Translations under genes and position numbers: made by a program
NCBI GenBank assembly: GCA_009694095.1
Contig: SHVV01000008.1
Coordinates: 1-36,093 of the forward strand
Direction: 5' to 3'
DNA length: 36,093 nucleotides
DNA from: Alphaproteobacteria bacterium
GTDB taxonomy: Bacteria; Pseudomonadota; Alphaproteobacteria; SHVV01
In this document: positions 8,023-17,045 of the stretch, piece by piece
Layout: every line of letters begins with the position of its first letter
Numbering within the stretch: the first letter of the stretch is position 1
Notes under the pieces: generated by a model
What the model saw: the letters and a program-made list of their open reading frames with translations, nothing else
What the model was told of the DNA's origin: nothing
Database searches by the model: none

Positions 8023-8772
8023 CTATGCCACCAGCTTGCCGCCCTCGACGGGCCACATCACGCCCGTTAGCCAGTTGGCGGCATCGGAGGCCATGTAACG
8101 CACGATCGACGCGATGTCAGAAGATTCGCCGACACGACCAAGCGGGTAAATCTTACCCCATTTGTTCAGTTCGGCTTCGAGCTGCGCCGCGGTCCACCCT
8201 TGAGCGGTGAAAATCTCCGTCCGCACAAGTCCCGGCAGAATAGCGTTCGCCCGCACCCGATGCGGCGCAAGTTCGACGGCCAGGGACCGGGTGTACGCTT
8301 CCATCCCGCCTTTGGTCGCCGAATAAAGCGACGTGCCGGTGTAAGGCCGAAGGCTCAAGGCCGAGGATATGTTTATGATCACGCCCCGCGCGGCCTTCAA
8401 GGCCGGCGTGGCGGCGACGGTAATATTGATCATACCCACAAGGTTCGTGCCGATGATCATGTCGATATCCTGCCGGGTCGTCTGCTCGATCGGGATTTCC
8501 TTGAATACGCCTGCATTGTTGACGAGAACGTCGATGCGGCCGAGATCGCGCACGACGGCGGCGATCGTTCGTTTGGCCGCGACATCATCGGCGATGTTGC
8601 AGGCATAGGGGCAGAACCGCTCGCCCCGTTTCGGCTGCAGCCGATCGGGGCGCCGCCCCAAGACGGCGACGCGAAAACCATCACGCTCCAGCCAACGTGC
8701 GCATTCGCGCCCGATCCCGGTGCCGCCGCCGGTAACGACCGCCACCTTTGTACCCGATTTCACCCTCTTCAT
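8023..8772 (-). CDS. Short-chain dehydrogenase/reductase (classical SDR), B
   Basis: A 249-residue SDR starting at the ATG at 8772, which has a GGAGG site seven bases upstream; an upstream GTG at 8811 is less likely. Motifs are TGGGTGIG (14-21), NNAG (85-88), and catalytic S136, Y150 and K154 (YSATK). The C-terminus TGVMWPVEGGKL is almost the same as in SDR A, indicating a tandem duplication. The two are 4 bp apart and surely co-transcribed. The roughly 200 bp upstream, to the DUF2786 gene, hold no recognisable gene. Confidence 0.93.
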   Translation of the reverse strand: MKRVKSGTKVAVVTGGGTGIGRECARWLERDGFRVAVLGRRPDRLQPKRGERFCPYACNIADDVAAKRTIAAVVRDLGRIDVLVNNAGVFKEIPIEQTTRQDIDMIIGTNLVGMINITVAATPALKAARGVIINISSALSLRPYTGTSLYSATKGGMEAYTRSLAVELAPHRVRANAILPGLVRTEIFTAQGWTAAQLEAELNKWGKIYPLGRVGESSDIASIVRYMASDAANWLTGVMWPVEGGKLVA

Positions 8773-8976
8773 TTTTCCTCCGTCAAACCCGATCGATACC
8801 CGATGTCGCACGCAAGCGAAGCGACTGGTGCACCCATCGACCGGAAACGCCGTGCCAACAACTTATCCCGAAGAGTTCAGGCAGCGTTGGACTTCATCGC
8901 GTGGCGCCCGAACCACCAACCGGACGGCGAAAAGCGCACGGACAAAACGGACGATGGCAGCGACCGCCATGAATGT

Positions 8977-9693
8977 TCACGCCTGTCGTACCGCAGGGTT
9001 GATAGACAAAGAAGCGCCCACCGCCCCGCCCGCTTCGTAGGCAACCGGCGCGACCATCCGGGTGGCACGTCGGACGGTCCGTAACTTTAAGTCGAGCTTC
9101 TCGAGTTCGGCATCGACAACCGCCGCCTTGAGGATGACAAGATCGCGCCCGGTGCCTCTATTCGCCGTGTCGCGCGCGGCTTTCATCTTTATCAATTTAT
9201 CGGCAATGGTCGCGACCATTCCAAGTGCGAAGGAGCCGTTTGCGAGATGTCGGTCCTGGTGCCGGAGCCGCCGATAGTCGTTTGACGTTTTGTAACGGCC
9301 GAGTTCGAACCGCACGGCGTTGTCGATTAGGTCGGTCAGGTAATGCGCAACCTCGATATCCGCGCGGAGACCGTAAAAGACATATCGCACGCCTCCGTCT
9401 CGGTTCTTCTCGCGCCAAACCCGGCAATCGCAGAAGACGGCGATCGCGCCAATGCAGTCGTCCAATGGGATGCGTTTCTTGCGCCGGGTCTCGTATTCAA
9501 GTCGATCGCATCCCGAATCGCGGATTTCGACATCGCTCAGCGACAGGTCGTGCCGATCGAGAAGTTCGGCAACCTTGACGGCCGCCAACAGCGCCTCGGC
9601 TTCGGTGCAGCCATTGTTCGTGGTCTTGGCACGCAAGCCTTGAATGCGCGTCTTGAGCTTATCGAGGGCGGCGAGGTCGGAATGTTCGGTCAC
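8977..9693 (-). CDS. DUF2786-type protein of unknown function
   Basis: A protein of about 238 residues with a GTG start at 9693; a GTG at 9699 is also possible. The N-terminal part (about 6-60), with LDKLKTRIQ, TEAEALLAAVKVAELL and LSLSDVEIR, matches the DUF2786 pattern. The middle, with CRVWREK and YVFYGLRADIEVAHYL, matches the domain that usually follows it (DUF7168-like). Such proteins are common in phages and mobile elements, and I know of no established biochemical function. The open frame continues further upstream through dctM, but that part is a shadow of dctM. It starts 11 bp after dctM, within the TRAP/SDR run, which is an odd place for this family. There is no clear ribosome-binding site, so translation may depend on dctM. 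Confidence 0.75.
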   Translation of the reverse strand: MTEHSDLAALDKLKTRIQGLRAKTTNNGCTEAEALLAAVKVAELLDRHDLSLSDVEIRDSGCDRLEYETRRKKRIPLDDCIGAIAVFCDCRVWREKNRDGGVRYVFYGLRADIEVAHYLTDLIDNAVRFELGRYKTSNDYRRLRHQDRHLANGSFALGMVATIADKLIKMKAARDTANRGTGRDLVILKAAVVDAELEKLDLKLRTVRRATRMVAPVAYEAGGAVGASLSINPAVRQA

Positions 9694-9704
9694 GAACACG
9701 CCGC

Positions 9705-11006
9705 TCAGCCCATGTGAGTGGGCAGAAACAAAACGAATGCCGGTGCGAACACGACGATCGCCAAGCGGATGACGTCGGCCAGGATGAATGGCCCGACGCC
9801 ACGGAAAATCGTGCCGATCGGCACCTCCGGCATCATCGCTTTCAACATGAAAACGTTGAGCCCGATTGGCGGAGTGATGAGGCTGATTTCGATGACAACG
9901 ACGATCAAAATGCCGAACCAGACCGGGTCGAACCCAAGCGAAGAGATGACCGGAAAAAAGATCGGAACGGTCAGCAGCATCATCGATAAGCTTTCGAGGA
10001 TGCAGCCGAGAACGATGTAAATCGCCATGATCACGAGGATGATGACGATCGGTGCGACGTCGAGGCCCTTGATCCAGTCCAGCATCAGAGCCGGGAACCC
10101 CGATACCTCGAGGTAGTTCGAGAACAGCAGCGCGCCGATCAGCAACACGAACATCGCGGTCGCCGTCTGCGCCGTTTCCATCAGGACATCGAGAACGATC
10201 CGAACCGACAAGGCGCGCCGGAATAATGCAAACAGAAATGCGCCGGCCGCACCGACGCCGCCCGCTTCGGTCGGCGTGAAGAGGCCGGTGTAGATGCCAC
10301 CGATCACCACCAGAAAAAGCAGCAACACGCCCCAAATATTTTTCGTCGTTGCCAGTCGACGGCTCCATGAGCTGCGCTCCCCGGCCGGGCCGAGTTCAGG
10401 GCGGAACTGCACCAGCAAGAAGATCGTTACGATATAGAGCAGCGCGCCGAGCAAGCCTGGCAACACGCCCGCCATGAACAGTTTGGCGATATCGGTCTCG
10501 GTCATCAGGCCGTAAATCACCATGATGACGCTTGGCGGGATCAGGATGCCGAGCGTTCCCCCCGCCGCGATCGTCCCGGTGGCAAGGCTATCGGCGTAGC
10601 CGTAGCGTCGCATCGACGGCATCGCGACGTTCGCCATCGTCGCCGCGGTCGCGACGCTCGACCCGCACACGGCGGCAAAGCCGGCGCACGCCGCGATCGT
10701 CGCCATCGCCAAGCCGCCGCGCCGGTGCCCGAGGTAGGCGTACGACGCATCGTACAAGTGCTGCGACATTCCCGATTTGGCGATGAAGTTACCCATCAAC
10801 AGGAACAGCGGCAGCACGGCGTAGCTATAGTCGTAGACGTTCGCATAGGTGAGCTGGGCCGCCATCGACAGCGCCGGCTCGAGTCCGACCAGAATGGCGA
10901 ACCCGATCACGCCGACGATGCCCATGCCGAAGGCGATCGGCACGCCGAGAAAAAGAAGAACGAAGACCGCAACGAATCCGGCGCCGACGAGAGCAGCGTT
11001 CTCCAT
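9705..11006 (-). CDS. dctM: TRAP transporter large permease (DctM family)
   Basis: A 433-residue, very hydrophobic protein with about a dozen membrane segments and the length typical of DctM. Typical family segments include LLFLGVPIAFGMGIVG near the N-terminus, CGSSVATAATMA (114-125) and GILIPPSVIMVIYG. It forms the ion-coupled translocation channel of the TRAP transporter with DctQ. It starts 6 bp after dctQ, so the two are translationally linked. The family usually carries carboxylates and other organic anions; the substrate here is unknown. Confidence 0.93.
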   Translation of the reverse strand: MENAALVGAGFVAVFVLLFLGVPIAFGMGIVGVIGFAILVGLEPALSMAAQLTYANVYDYSYAVLPLFLLMGNFIAKSGMSQHLYDASYAYLGHRRGGLAMATIAACAGFAAVCGSSVATAATMANVAMPSMRRYGYADSLATGTIAAGGTLGILIPPSVIMVIYGLMTETDIAKLFMAGVLPGLLGALLYIVTIFLLVQFRPELGPAGERSSWSRRLATTKNIWGVLLLFLVVIGGIYTGLFTPTEAGGVGAAGAFLFALFRRALSVRIVLDVLMETAQTATAMFVLLIGALLFSNYLEVSGFPALMLDWIKGLDVAPIVIILVIMAIYIVLGCILESLSMMLLTVPIFFPVISSLGFDPVWFGILIVVVIEISLITPPIGLNVFMLKAMMPEVPIGTIFRGVGPFILADVIRLAIVVFAPAFVLFLPTHMG

Positions 11007-11012
11007 GGTCCC

Positions 11013-11573
11013 TTACCGTGCCCTGCGTTCGAGGCGGTCGCGGAGGTTAACGAACACGATCGCGAGATGAAGAAGGATCGCGATAACGGCCAAGCCAGTC
11101 ATCGCATAAGCAAACCAAGCCTTCGGCAGCCAGGTGTAATACGACCACGTCGACTTGAAGCGGACGAGGTCGATCCCATAGCGCCATAGCCGCCACGCGA
11201 GAACGGTCAAGACAAACGCGCTGACGAGATTGACGAGAGTAGATCGAAGCCAACCGCCATTCCGGCCATAGATCGCCTCATCGAGCAGCGAGATTGTGAT
11301 GTGGCTTTCGCGCGACGCGACGAGGGGCAGCGCGGCGAAAATGACGATCCCCAGCGAAATCTGTACCAACTCGTACGCCGCCGGAATCGGTTGCAGAAAA
11401 TCGACCACCGACGCGCCTTTGCGGCCGATTACGTTGATGAAAACGACCCACATCATGAAGAACAGCAGCAACCCCGAGATGGTCCCGAGGATGCGTTCCA
11501 GAAGAGACACGAGCGCGGACCCCGCCAACGGGCTAGGGCGGCTCTCGTCCACGGTGACGCTATCGTTGGTCAT
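11013..11573 (-). CDS. dctQ: TRAP transporter small permease (DctQ family)
   Basis: A 186-residue membrane protein with four hydrophobic segments, typical of DctQ, and the family-like SRESHITISLLDE stretch. The ATG at 11573 is preferred to the GTG at 11582. It lies between dctP (73 bp upstream, with a strong hairpin in the gap) and dctM (6 bp downstream). It anchors the TRAP permease and is essential for transport in characterised systems. Confidence 0.9.
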   Translation of the reverse strand: MTNDSVTVDESRPSPLAGSALVSLLERILGTISGLLLFFMMWVVFINVIGRKGASVVDFLQPIPAAYELVQISLGIVIFAALPLVASRESHITISLLDEAIYGRNGGWLRSTLVNLVSAFVLTVLAWRLWRYGIDLVRFKSTWSYYTWLPKAWFAYAMTGLAVIAILLHLAIVFVNLRDRLERRAR

Positions 11574-11588
11574 GGCGTGCACGACGTA

Positions 11589-11626
11589 CGCCCCCCGAGC
11601 ATCCCCGCGTGGGACGCTCGGGGGCG
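11589..11626 (-). promoter_or_regulatory. Intercistronic hairpin between dctP and dctQ
   Basis: A long near-perfect hairpin: CCCCCGAGC (11592-11600) pairs with GCTCGGGGG (11616-11624), with GC-rich extensions on both sides and an inner GTCCC/GGGGAT stem. It lies 20 bases after the dctP stop codon and has no T-tract on the minus strand. It may protect the dctP transcript or partly terminate transcription, so that more binding protein than permease is made. Confidence 0.65.
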
Positions 11627-11645
11627 CTTCGTCACTATGCTGTGC

Positions 11646-12698
11646 TTAGTTGGTCTTCTTGATCGACGCGATGTACTTGTCCTGCTCGTCGAGCAAGGTC
11701 TGGATCGCGGCCTTCCCATCGATGCCGCGCGATGCCGCGAGTTTGATCCAGTCTTCCTGCAGGAACGCCATCGCCTTGAACATACGGTCGCGCTCGGCGC
11801 CTTGAATGATTCCGATCTTCACGCCGTCTTTTACCATGTTCACGCGCGCGTTCGCGACCATTTCTTCCCACGCCTTGCCAAACATCGCCGCCATTTTTTC
11901 GCCTGAGCAGCAATCCATGATCTTCGCCCGATCAGCCGGTGAAATCTTGGCCCACGATTTCTCGTTGACGACGAGATAGAGGCTCGAGCTATAGAACCCG
12001 CCCTCAATCTCGGTCAGCGCCCGCACGAACTTTTGCAGGTGGTACGATTCCCAGGCATCGGTGTTGAAAAATGCGCCGTCGACCACGCCTTTCGACATGA
12101 GCTCGTGCACTTTGGTCGCCGGCTCCATGACTGGAGTCGCGCCGAAACGCTTAGCGACTTCAACGATGGCCGGCGTCGGAACACGAAGCGTTTGGCCCTT
12201 GAAGTCTTCGATCTTAGCAACCGGTTCTTTCGCCGTGAGCAAGATGCCCGGCGGCTGCACCCACATCGTGATGAGCTCCACCCCTTTGTGCTCGCCCGCC
12301 GCTTCGAGGTACTTCTTCTGGACGCGCCACAGCGCGACACCCATCGCATCCGCGGTCTTTTCGATACCGGGGATCTCGATCACGCGCGTGACGTCGAACT
12401 GCCCCGGCGAATAGCCGTGAATCCCAAGCGCCGCATCGGCGATGCCGTCACGGACGCACTCGAACTGCTGCGCCGGCGGGCACAAGGTCGATGCGGTCAA
12501 TTCGACTTTGACCCGTCCTTGAGTTGCGTCTTCGACCATCTTACCCCATGGCAGAATCTTTTTCTGATTCATCCAATGGGTCAAAGGCAGAAAATTGTTG
12601 AACCGCAATGTCAGAGTTTGCGCTTCGGTCGGTCCGACCGAAGAGAAGGCTGCGCCCGCGACGATCGCGGCGACAGCAAAGTGGACCACCTTATTCAT
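11646..12698 (-). CDS. dctP: TRAP transporter solute-binding protein (DctP family)
   Basis: A 350-residue periplasmic binding protein. The ATG at 12698 has a G-rich site (GGGGGGAA) upstream and begins a clear signal peptide (MNKVVHFAVAAIVAGAAF, cleavage near EAQ-TLTLRF). The mature chain contains LTLRFNNFLP, a GQTLRVPTPAIVEVAKRFG segment and a GVVDGAFFNTDAWES stretch, all typical of DctP/TAXI-independent TRAP binding proteins. It is the first gene of dctPQM. The longer open frame reaching 13001 lacks coding sense upstream of 12698. The ligand is unknown, and the neighbouring amidases and Rieske enzyme suggest an amide or aromatic acid (inference). Confidence 0.92.
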   Translation of the reverse strand: MNKVVHFAVAAIVAGAAFSSVGPTEAQTLTLRFNNFLPLTHWMNQKKILPWGKMVEDATQGRVKVELTASTLCPPAQQFECVRDGIADAALGIHGYSPGQFDVTRVIEIPGIEKTADAMGVALWRVQKKYLEAAGEHKGVELITMWVQPPGILLTAKEPVAKIEDFKGQTLRVPTPAIVEVAKRFGATPVMEPATKVHELMSKGVVDGAFFNTDAWESYHLQKFVRALTEIEGGFYSSSLYLVVNEKSWAKISPADRAKIMDCCSGEKMAAMFGKAWEEMVANARVNMVKDGVKIGIIQGAERDRMFKAMAFLQEDWIKLAASRGIDGKAAIQTLLDEQDKYIASIKKTN

Positions 12699-12882
12699 TG
12701 GATTCCCCCCCTTTATGAGCGTGTCGACGCCCGACCCCTTACAGGAACGGGCAAGAATTATAACAGACTTTCGACGATTAGTAACGGCTCGCAAACCTCG
12801 CGCGACGAACCGGATCGATCTTCGCGCGCGCACCGAGCGCGGTGCCACCGCTGGTTGAGTACCGCTACTCCTTCGCGCTCGT

Positions 12883-14010
12883 CTACGGAGCGAACACCCG
12901 ATCGAGATGGTTATTGATGGCGTGGTGGATGGCGACCTCGCGCACCGACATCGGACCTGGAACGAAGTGGCGAGAGCGCATGGCGCGCTGCAGGGACGCA
13001 ATCATGCCGCGGTCTTCCTCGAGCACTCGCTGTTGAAACTCGCGATAACGAGCGATCTTCGCCGCATACGCGGGGTCATCGAAGAATGCCTTTGGGATCA
13101 AGTGGTAGCAGATCATCCTACAGCGGTCCGTGCCGAGCGGCCAGGTGATGTAGCCGTTGATGTTGTCGCAACGCGCGAAGAGCGAAAAGTTAGGCGGGAG
13201 ATAGCCGTTGATCGCGAACTCCTCGCCCTTGTCGGCAATCCAGGCAATCGGCCCAAACAGCGGTTTACCGCCGTCGACCTGGGTTTTCGTTTTGTACGTC
13301 GTGACAAATCCGCCTCGTGGCAGAAGGTTGTAATGAGAGCGGTCCGTGACGTAGTAGGCGCCGATCGTCGCCGCATGCAGCGTATCGGCATGATAAAAAT
13401 CGAGCAGGTTCTCGTAGATGAACTTCCAGTTGCAGTCGAACTCGAGTTCGAAGCTATAGGCGACGCTTAAGTCCTGCTGACGCATCACGTCGAACGTGGA
13501 TGCGAACGGGCCCATTTGGTCGACGAGCGGCGCCGGCGCCGGGTCGAACGAGACGAACACCCAGCCAGCCCACGTATCGAGGCTGAGGCGCGGCAGCCGG
13601 CAGGATTTCGGATCGAAGCCCTCGGCTTCCTTCATATACGGCGCGCCAACGAGGCGGCCTTCCCAATCGTAAAGCCAGCCGTGATAGGGACACATGAACT
13701 CTTTGACGTTGCCCGATCCGGCTGCGACTTCGACGCCGCGGTGAAGACACACGTTTGAAAATGCGTTGAGCGTGCCCCGCTCGTCGCGAACGATGAGGAC
13801 CGGCTCCTCAAACAGGCGCATGGCACGGTAGTCGCCGGCCTGTTTGAATTCTTCGACGCGGCCGACGCAGAGCCAGTCTTTGAGAAACAGCCGCTCTTTC
13901 TCGCGTTCGAGAATTTCGAGCGAGGTGTAGATTTGGCCCGCCGTGTGCCGCGCCCGTTCGACCACTGTGCGCGTCGCGCCAAATTCATCCAAGGTTGTTT
14001 CGCGATTCAT
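12883..14010 (-). CDS. Rieske non-heme iron oxygenase alpha subunit (R3)
   Basis: A 375-residue terminal oxygenase starting at the ATG at 14010, with GGAGGGTGCA just upstream. Rieske ligands are C88, H90, C107 and H110 (CLHRG and CPYHGW). The catalytic-domain motif ENLLDFYHADTLH (200-212) gives N201, D204, H207 and H212. It is shorter than R1 and R2 and closest within the window to R4 at 22564: both carry KDWLCVGRVE, GDYRAMR, KSCRLP and CNWKF. This style is seen in alpha-only Rieske mono- and demethylating oxygenases such as quaternary-amine enzymes, though it does not settle the substrate. It starts 31 bp after the amidase gene on the same strand. The reductase is not in the window. Confidence 0.92.
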   Translation of the reverse strand: MNRETTLDEFGATRTVVERARHTAGQIYTSLEILEREKERLFLKDWLCVGRVEEFKQAGDYRAMRLFEEPVLIVRDERGTLNAFSNVCLHRGVEVAAGSGNVKEFMCPYHGWLYDWEGRLVGAPYMKEAEGFDPKSCRLPRLSLDTWAGWVFVSFDPAPAPLVDQMGPFASTFDVMRQQDLSVAYSFELEFDCNWKFIYENLLDFYHADTLHAATIGAYYVTDRSHYNLLPRGGFVTTYKTKTQVDGGKPLFGPIAWIADKGEEFAINGYLPPNFSLFARCDNINGYITWPLGTDRCRMICYHLIPKAFFDDPAYAAKIARYREFQQRVLEEDRGMIASLQRAMRSRHFVPGPMSVREVAIHHAINNHLDRVFAP

Positions 14011-14041
14011 TGCACCCTCCTGCGTTTCCTTTGGTCTCGGC

Positions 14042-15445
14042 TCAAAGCGTTGGCCGGCGGTCGACGAACGATCGAACGGTCTCGAATGCGCGCGCGGCAC
14101 GGAGCACGCGCTTGTCGCCGAAGCGCGGACCGACAATCTGCAATCCGATCGGCAGTCCGCCCTTGGTAAAGCCGCACGGAATCGAGATCGCCGGCTGGCC
14201 GGTGAGGTTGAACGGATTGCCGAACGGCGCCCAGGCGCGGATGTCGCCGGTCTTTTCGAGCTCGGGCGGACCCCAGCGATCGGCGGCGAACGGCGGAACC
14301 GCCGTCATCGGCGTGACCAGCAGATCGTAGGTTTGATGGAAGGCATGCATATGACGAATCATCGCCGCGCGAGTCTCCATCGCAGCCAAATGGTCGTCGA
14401 TACTGACCTTCTTGCCGTTCTCGAACGTCGCCTTGGCCGCGTCCCCGAGCTTTTCAAACTCCTCGGGCTTGAATCGGTTGGCGAAACGCGTGAAGTGCGG
14501 GAAAAGAATATTGCGAAAAGCGCCGCCGGGGTTGGCGAAACCCGGATCCTTTTCCTCGACACGAGCGCCGAGGTCTTCGAATACCTTAACCGCGCCGGCA
14601 ACGATTTCAGCAAGCTCCGGATCGACGTAGGGCGCGAAGCCGAGCGTCCGGCTGAACGCGATCTTAAGCCCGCGCACGCCATCGTTGAGTTCGTTCTTGT
14701 AGTTCGCGCCATCGTAAGGAAGCGAGTTCGGGTCGCGCGGATCGGGCTCAGTGATGACGTTGAGCATTACCGCTTGATCGGTAACGGTACGTGTCAATGC
14801 ACCGATCGAGAACAGCAGCGGCACCCACGCCGGCGGATGAACCGGCACGCGTCCGTTGCTCGTCTTCATCGCCACCAAGCCATTGAATGCGGCGGGAATG
14901 CGGATCGAGCCGCCGGCGTCAGTGCCGAGCGCCGCATTGCCCATTCCGGCCGCGCACGCGGCCGCGGGACCGCCCGAGGAACCGCCACACGTCTGGGACG
15001 AATTCCATGGATTGCGCGAGACTCCGGTCAACGGGCTGATGGTGACAGCGCCCAAGCCGTATTCGGGTGTCGTCGCCTTGCCAAGAAACACCGCTCCATG
15101 ACGACGCGCGGCGGCGACGTGCGAGGTGTCCTCGGTCATTGCCCCATCGCTCGAGGTTTTCGAGCCGGAACGCATCGGCATGCCGGCGACCTGAAGCGAG
15201 TCCTTGACCGGCATCGGAACGCCGTCGATCAATCCCTTCGGCTCACCTTTGGCCCAACGCGCCTCCGCTTCGCGCGCCGTGTTCAGCGCGCCGGCGCGAT
15301 CAATGTGGCAATAGACGTTGAGTTTGGCGTTGTACTTGTCGATGCGCGTCAGCGCCGCCTTGGCTGCTTCGACCGGCGAGACTTTCCTCTTCCGAAAAGC
15401 CTCGACCAAATCGACGATCGACATGAAGGCTATATCATCGCTCAT
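14042..15445 (-). CDS. Amidase signature enzyme, copy 1
   Basis: A 467-residue amidase-signature hydrolase. The catalytic Lys-Ser-Ser triad is visible as K81 (in PVKDS), S156 (in CGGSSGG) and S180 (in TDAGGSIRIP). It hydrolyses a carboxamide to acid plus ammonia or amine in the cytoplasm; substrate range in the family is wide and cannot be read here. It lies between a second amidase (122 bp upstream) and R3 (31 bp downstream), all on the minus strand. Together with the cysteine hydrolase at 17046 this makes three consecutive C-N hydrolases beside an ABC transporter. Confidence 0.93.
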   Translation of the reverse strand: MSDDIAFMSIVDLVEAFRKRKVSPVEAAKAALTRIDKYNAKLNVYCHIDRAGALNTAREAEARWAKGEPKGLIDGVPMPVKDSLQVAGMPMRSGSKTSSDGAMTEDTSHVAAARRHGAVFLGKATTPEYGLGAVTISPLTGVSRNPWNSSQTCGGSSGGPAAACAAGMGNAALGTDAGGSIRIPAAFNGLVAMKTSNGRVPVHPPAWVPLLFSIGALTRTVTDQAVMLNVITEPDPRDPNSLPYDGANYKNELNDGVRGLKIAFSRTLGFAPYVDPELAEIVAGAVKVFEDLGARVEEKDPGFANPGGAFRNILFPHFTRFANRFKPEEFEKLGDAAKATFENGKKVSIDDHLAAMETRAAMIRHMHAFHQTYDLLVTPMTAVPPFAADRWGPPELEKTGDIRAWAPFGNPFNLTGQPAISIPCGFTKGGLPIGLQIVGPRFGDKRVLRAARAFETVRSFVDRRPTL

Positions 15446-15567
15446 TCACGGGCCCTTTATCTTAACTGCGTTCATCGTAAAGTCGAACTAACGGCCGGAG
15501 AAGACTCTTGCGCCGCCCGCGGCATTCAACGCCTCGTCAGATAGCCGCGCTCTCGCCGCGACCTACG

Positions 15568-16977
15568 TTAGGCAAGCGGCGGCCTGTAGTCGGCCCACGG
15601 CCGCGCTTCTTCGAACGCAGCGGCGGCGCGAAAGATGTCGACCTCGCTGTTGATGCGAGCGACCATTTGCAGCCCGACCGGAAGCTTCTGGGCGGTGAAC
15701 CCTGCCGGAATCGACGCCGCCGGCTGACCGGTCAAATTGAACGGGTAGGTATAGTAAACCCACGACACGACGTTACGGTCGAGTCCGTCGAGAAACGGCG
15801 GCAAGTTCTTGCCGACATCAAAGGCCGCGACCGGAAGCGTCGGCGAAAGGAGAATGTCGTAGTTCTCGAAGAACAACCGCGTTTTTTCTCGCAATTCGTA
15901 GCGGCGAAAAACATTGACGTAGTACTGCTCAAGCGTCTGGTTGAGCGCCTGCGACAGAATCTCGACCACCGCCGGGTCGAGCAGATGACGCGATTTCTCG
16001 AGCACCGGCTTCAGCCGCGTACCGATGCCAGCATAGAACTCGCTCGAAAACAGGTCGACCGGATCTTGGTCGAATACTTTTTCCACGTGCTCGACCGTGC
16101 AGCCGAATTCGGCAAACGCCTGCGCGGCGCGCTCGGCGATCGCGACAACCTCGGGATCGGGCTTGGCGTAGCCGAGCGTGGCGCTCCAAGCGACCCGCAA
16201 CCCTTTGGCGCCCTGGTCGCACGCCTTGAGGAAATCGGGGGTCTTTTCCGCGACCGAAAACGGATCGCGGCTGTCGTACCCGGCCTCGACCATGAGCAGA
16301 AGCGCCGCGTCCCGCACGGTTCGGGCGAGAGCCCCGGTGTGGGCTAGCGATGGCGCGGCGCTGACCGGATACATTGGCACACGGCCGAACTGCGCTTTGA
16401 TGCCGAACAAACCGGTCAACGAGCAGGGAATGCGGATCGAACCGCCGCCGTCGGTAGCGACCGCGAACGGCGTCACGCCGGCAGCCACGCTGGAAACCGC
16501 GCCAGCCGACGAACCGCCCGAGGTCTTAGCGGTGTTCCACGGATTGCGCGTGATCCCGGTCAGCGGCGAGTCACCAACCGCTTTGCAGCCGAACTCGCTT
16601 GCGGTCGTCTTGCCGACGATACAGGCGCCGGCGGCCTTGATTCGTTCGACAACCGGCGCATCGATCGCCGCGATGTTCTCCGCCATGGCGCGTGACCCCG
16701 TGGTGAGTTTCACTCCTTTAACCGGGATTACGTCTTTGACCGAAATCGGCAGACCGTCGAGCAGTCCGCGCTTCTCCTTCTTCATGATGCGGTCTTCGGC
16801 CGCGCGGGCGGCGTCCAACGCGAGTTCGGCGGTGACGGTGACGAAGCTATTGAGCTTGGGCTCCGTCGCGGCGAGGCGGTCGAGCGATGCGCGCACGATT
16901 TCGACCGGCGAGATTTCTTTGCGCTCGAGCGCGCCTTTGAGCGCGAGCGCGCTCGTATAGGTCACGTTGTCGGCCAT
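15568..16977 (-). CDS. Amidase signature enzyme, copy 2
   Basis: A 469-residue amidase-signature hydrolase starting at the ATG at 16977, preceded by AGGAGA. The triad residues are K81 (SVKDV), S156 (SGGSSAG) and S180 (TDGGGSIRIP), at exactly the same positions as in amidase 1, but the middle and C-terminal parts differ markedly. The two are therefore paralogues that probably act on different amides or on successive intermediates. It starts 68 bp after the isochorismatase-fold gene and belongs to the same minus-strand run as the liv genes. Confidence 0.93.
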   Translation of the reverse strand: MADNVTYTSALALKGALERKEISPVEIVRASLDRLAATEPKLNSFVTVTAELALDAARAAEDRIMKKEKRGLLDGLPISVKDVIPVKGVKLTTGSRAMAENIAAIDAPVVERIKAAGACIVGKTTASEFGCKAVGDSPLTGITRNPWNTAKTSGGSSAGAVSSVAAGVTPFAVATDGGGSIRIPCSLTGLFGIKAQFGRVPMYPVSAAPSLAHTGALARTVRDAALLLMVEAGYDSRDPFSVAEKTPDFLKACDQGAKGLRVAWSATLGYAKPDPEVVAIAERAAQAFAEFGCTVEHVEKVFDQDPVDLFSSEFYAGIGTRLKPVLEKSRHLLDPAVVEILSQALNQTLEQYYVNVFRRYELREKTRLFFENYDILLSPTLPVAAFDVGKNLPPFLDGLDRNVVSWVYYTYPFNLTGQPAASIPAGFTAQKLPVGLQMVARINSEVDIFRAAAAFEEARPWADYRPPLA

Positions 16978-17045
16978 CGTTCGTTCTCCTGAAGTGGTTG
17001 CGGCGCCGCGTGGGCGCCGCACTCCGCGATGCCAAAATCGACTCG

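Noticed and set aside
8977-9693. Prophage remnant
   Set aside because: The DUF2786-type gene alone suggests phage ancestry, but no integrase, terminase, capsid or lysis gene and no attachment-site repeats are present.
9694-10368. N-terminal extension of the DUF2786 protein
   Set aside because: This part of the open frame runs through dctM in another phase and is Arg/His/Asp-rich nonsense; the family match starts only at 9693.
13943-15544. Open plus-strand frame of 533 codons
   Set aside because: It lies opposite the amidase and Rieske R3 genes, is Arg-rich with no recognisable motif or ribosome-binding site, and is explained as a high-GC antisense shadow.
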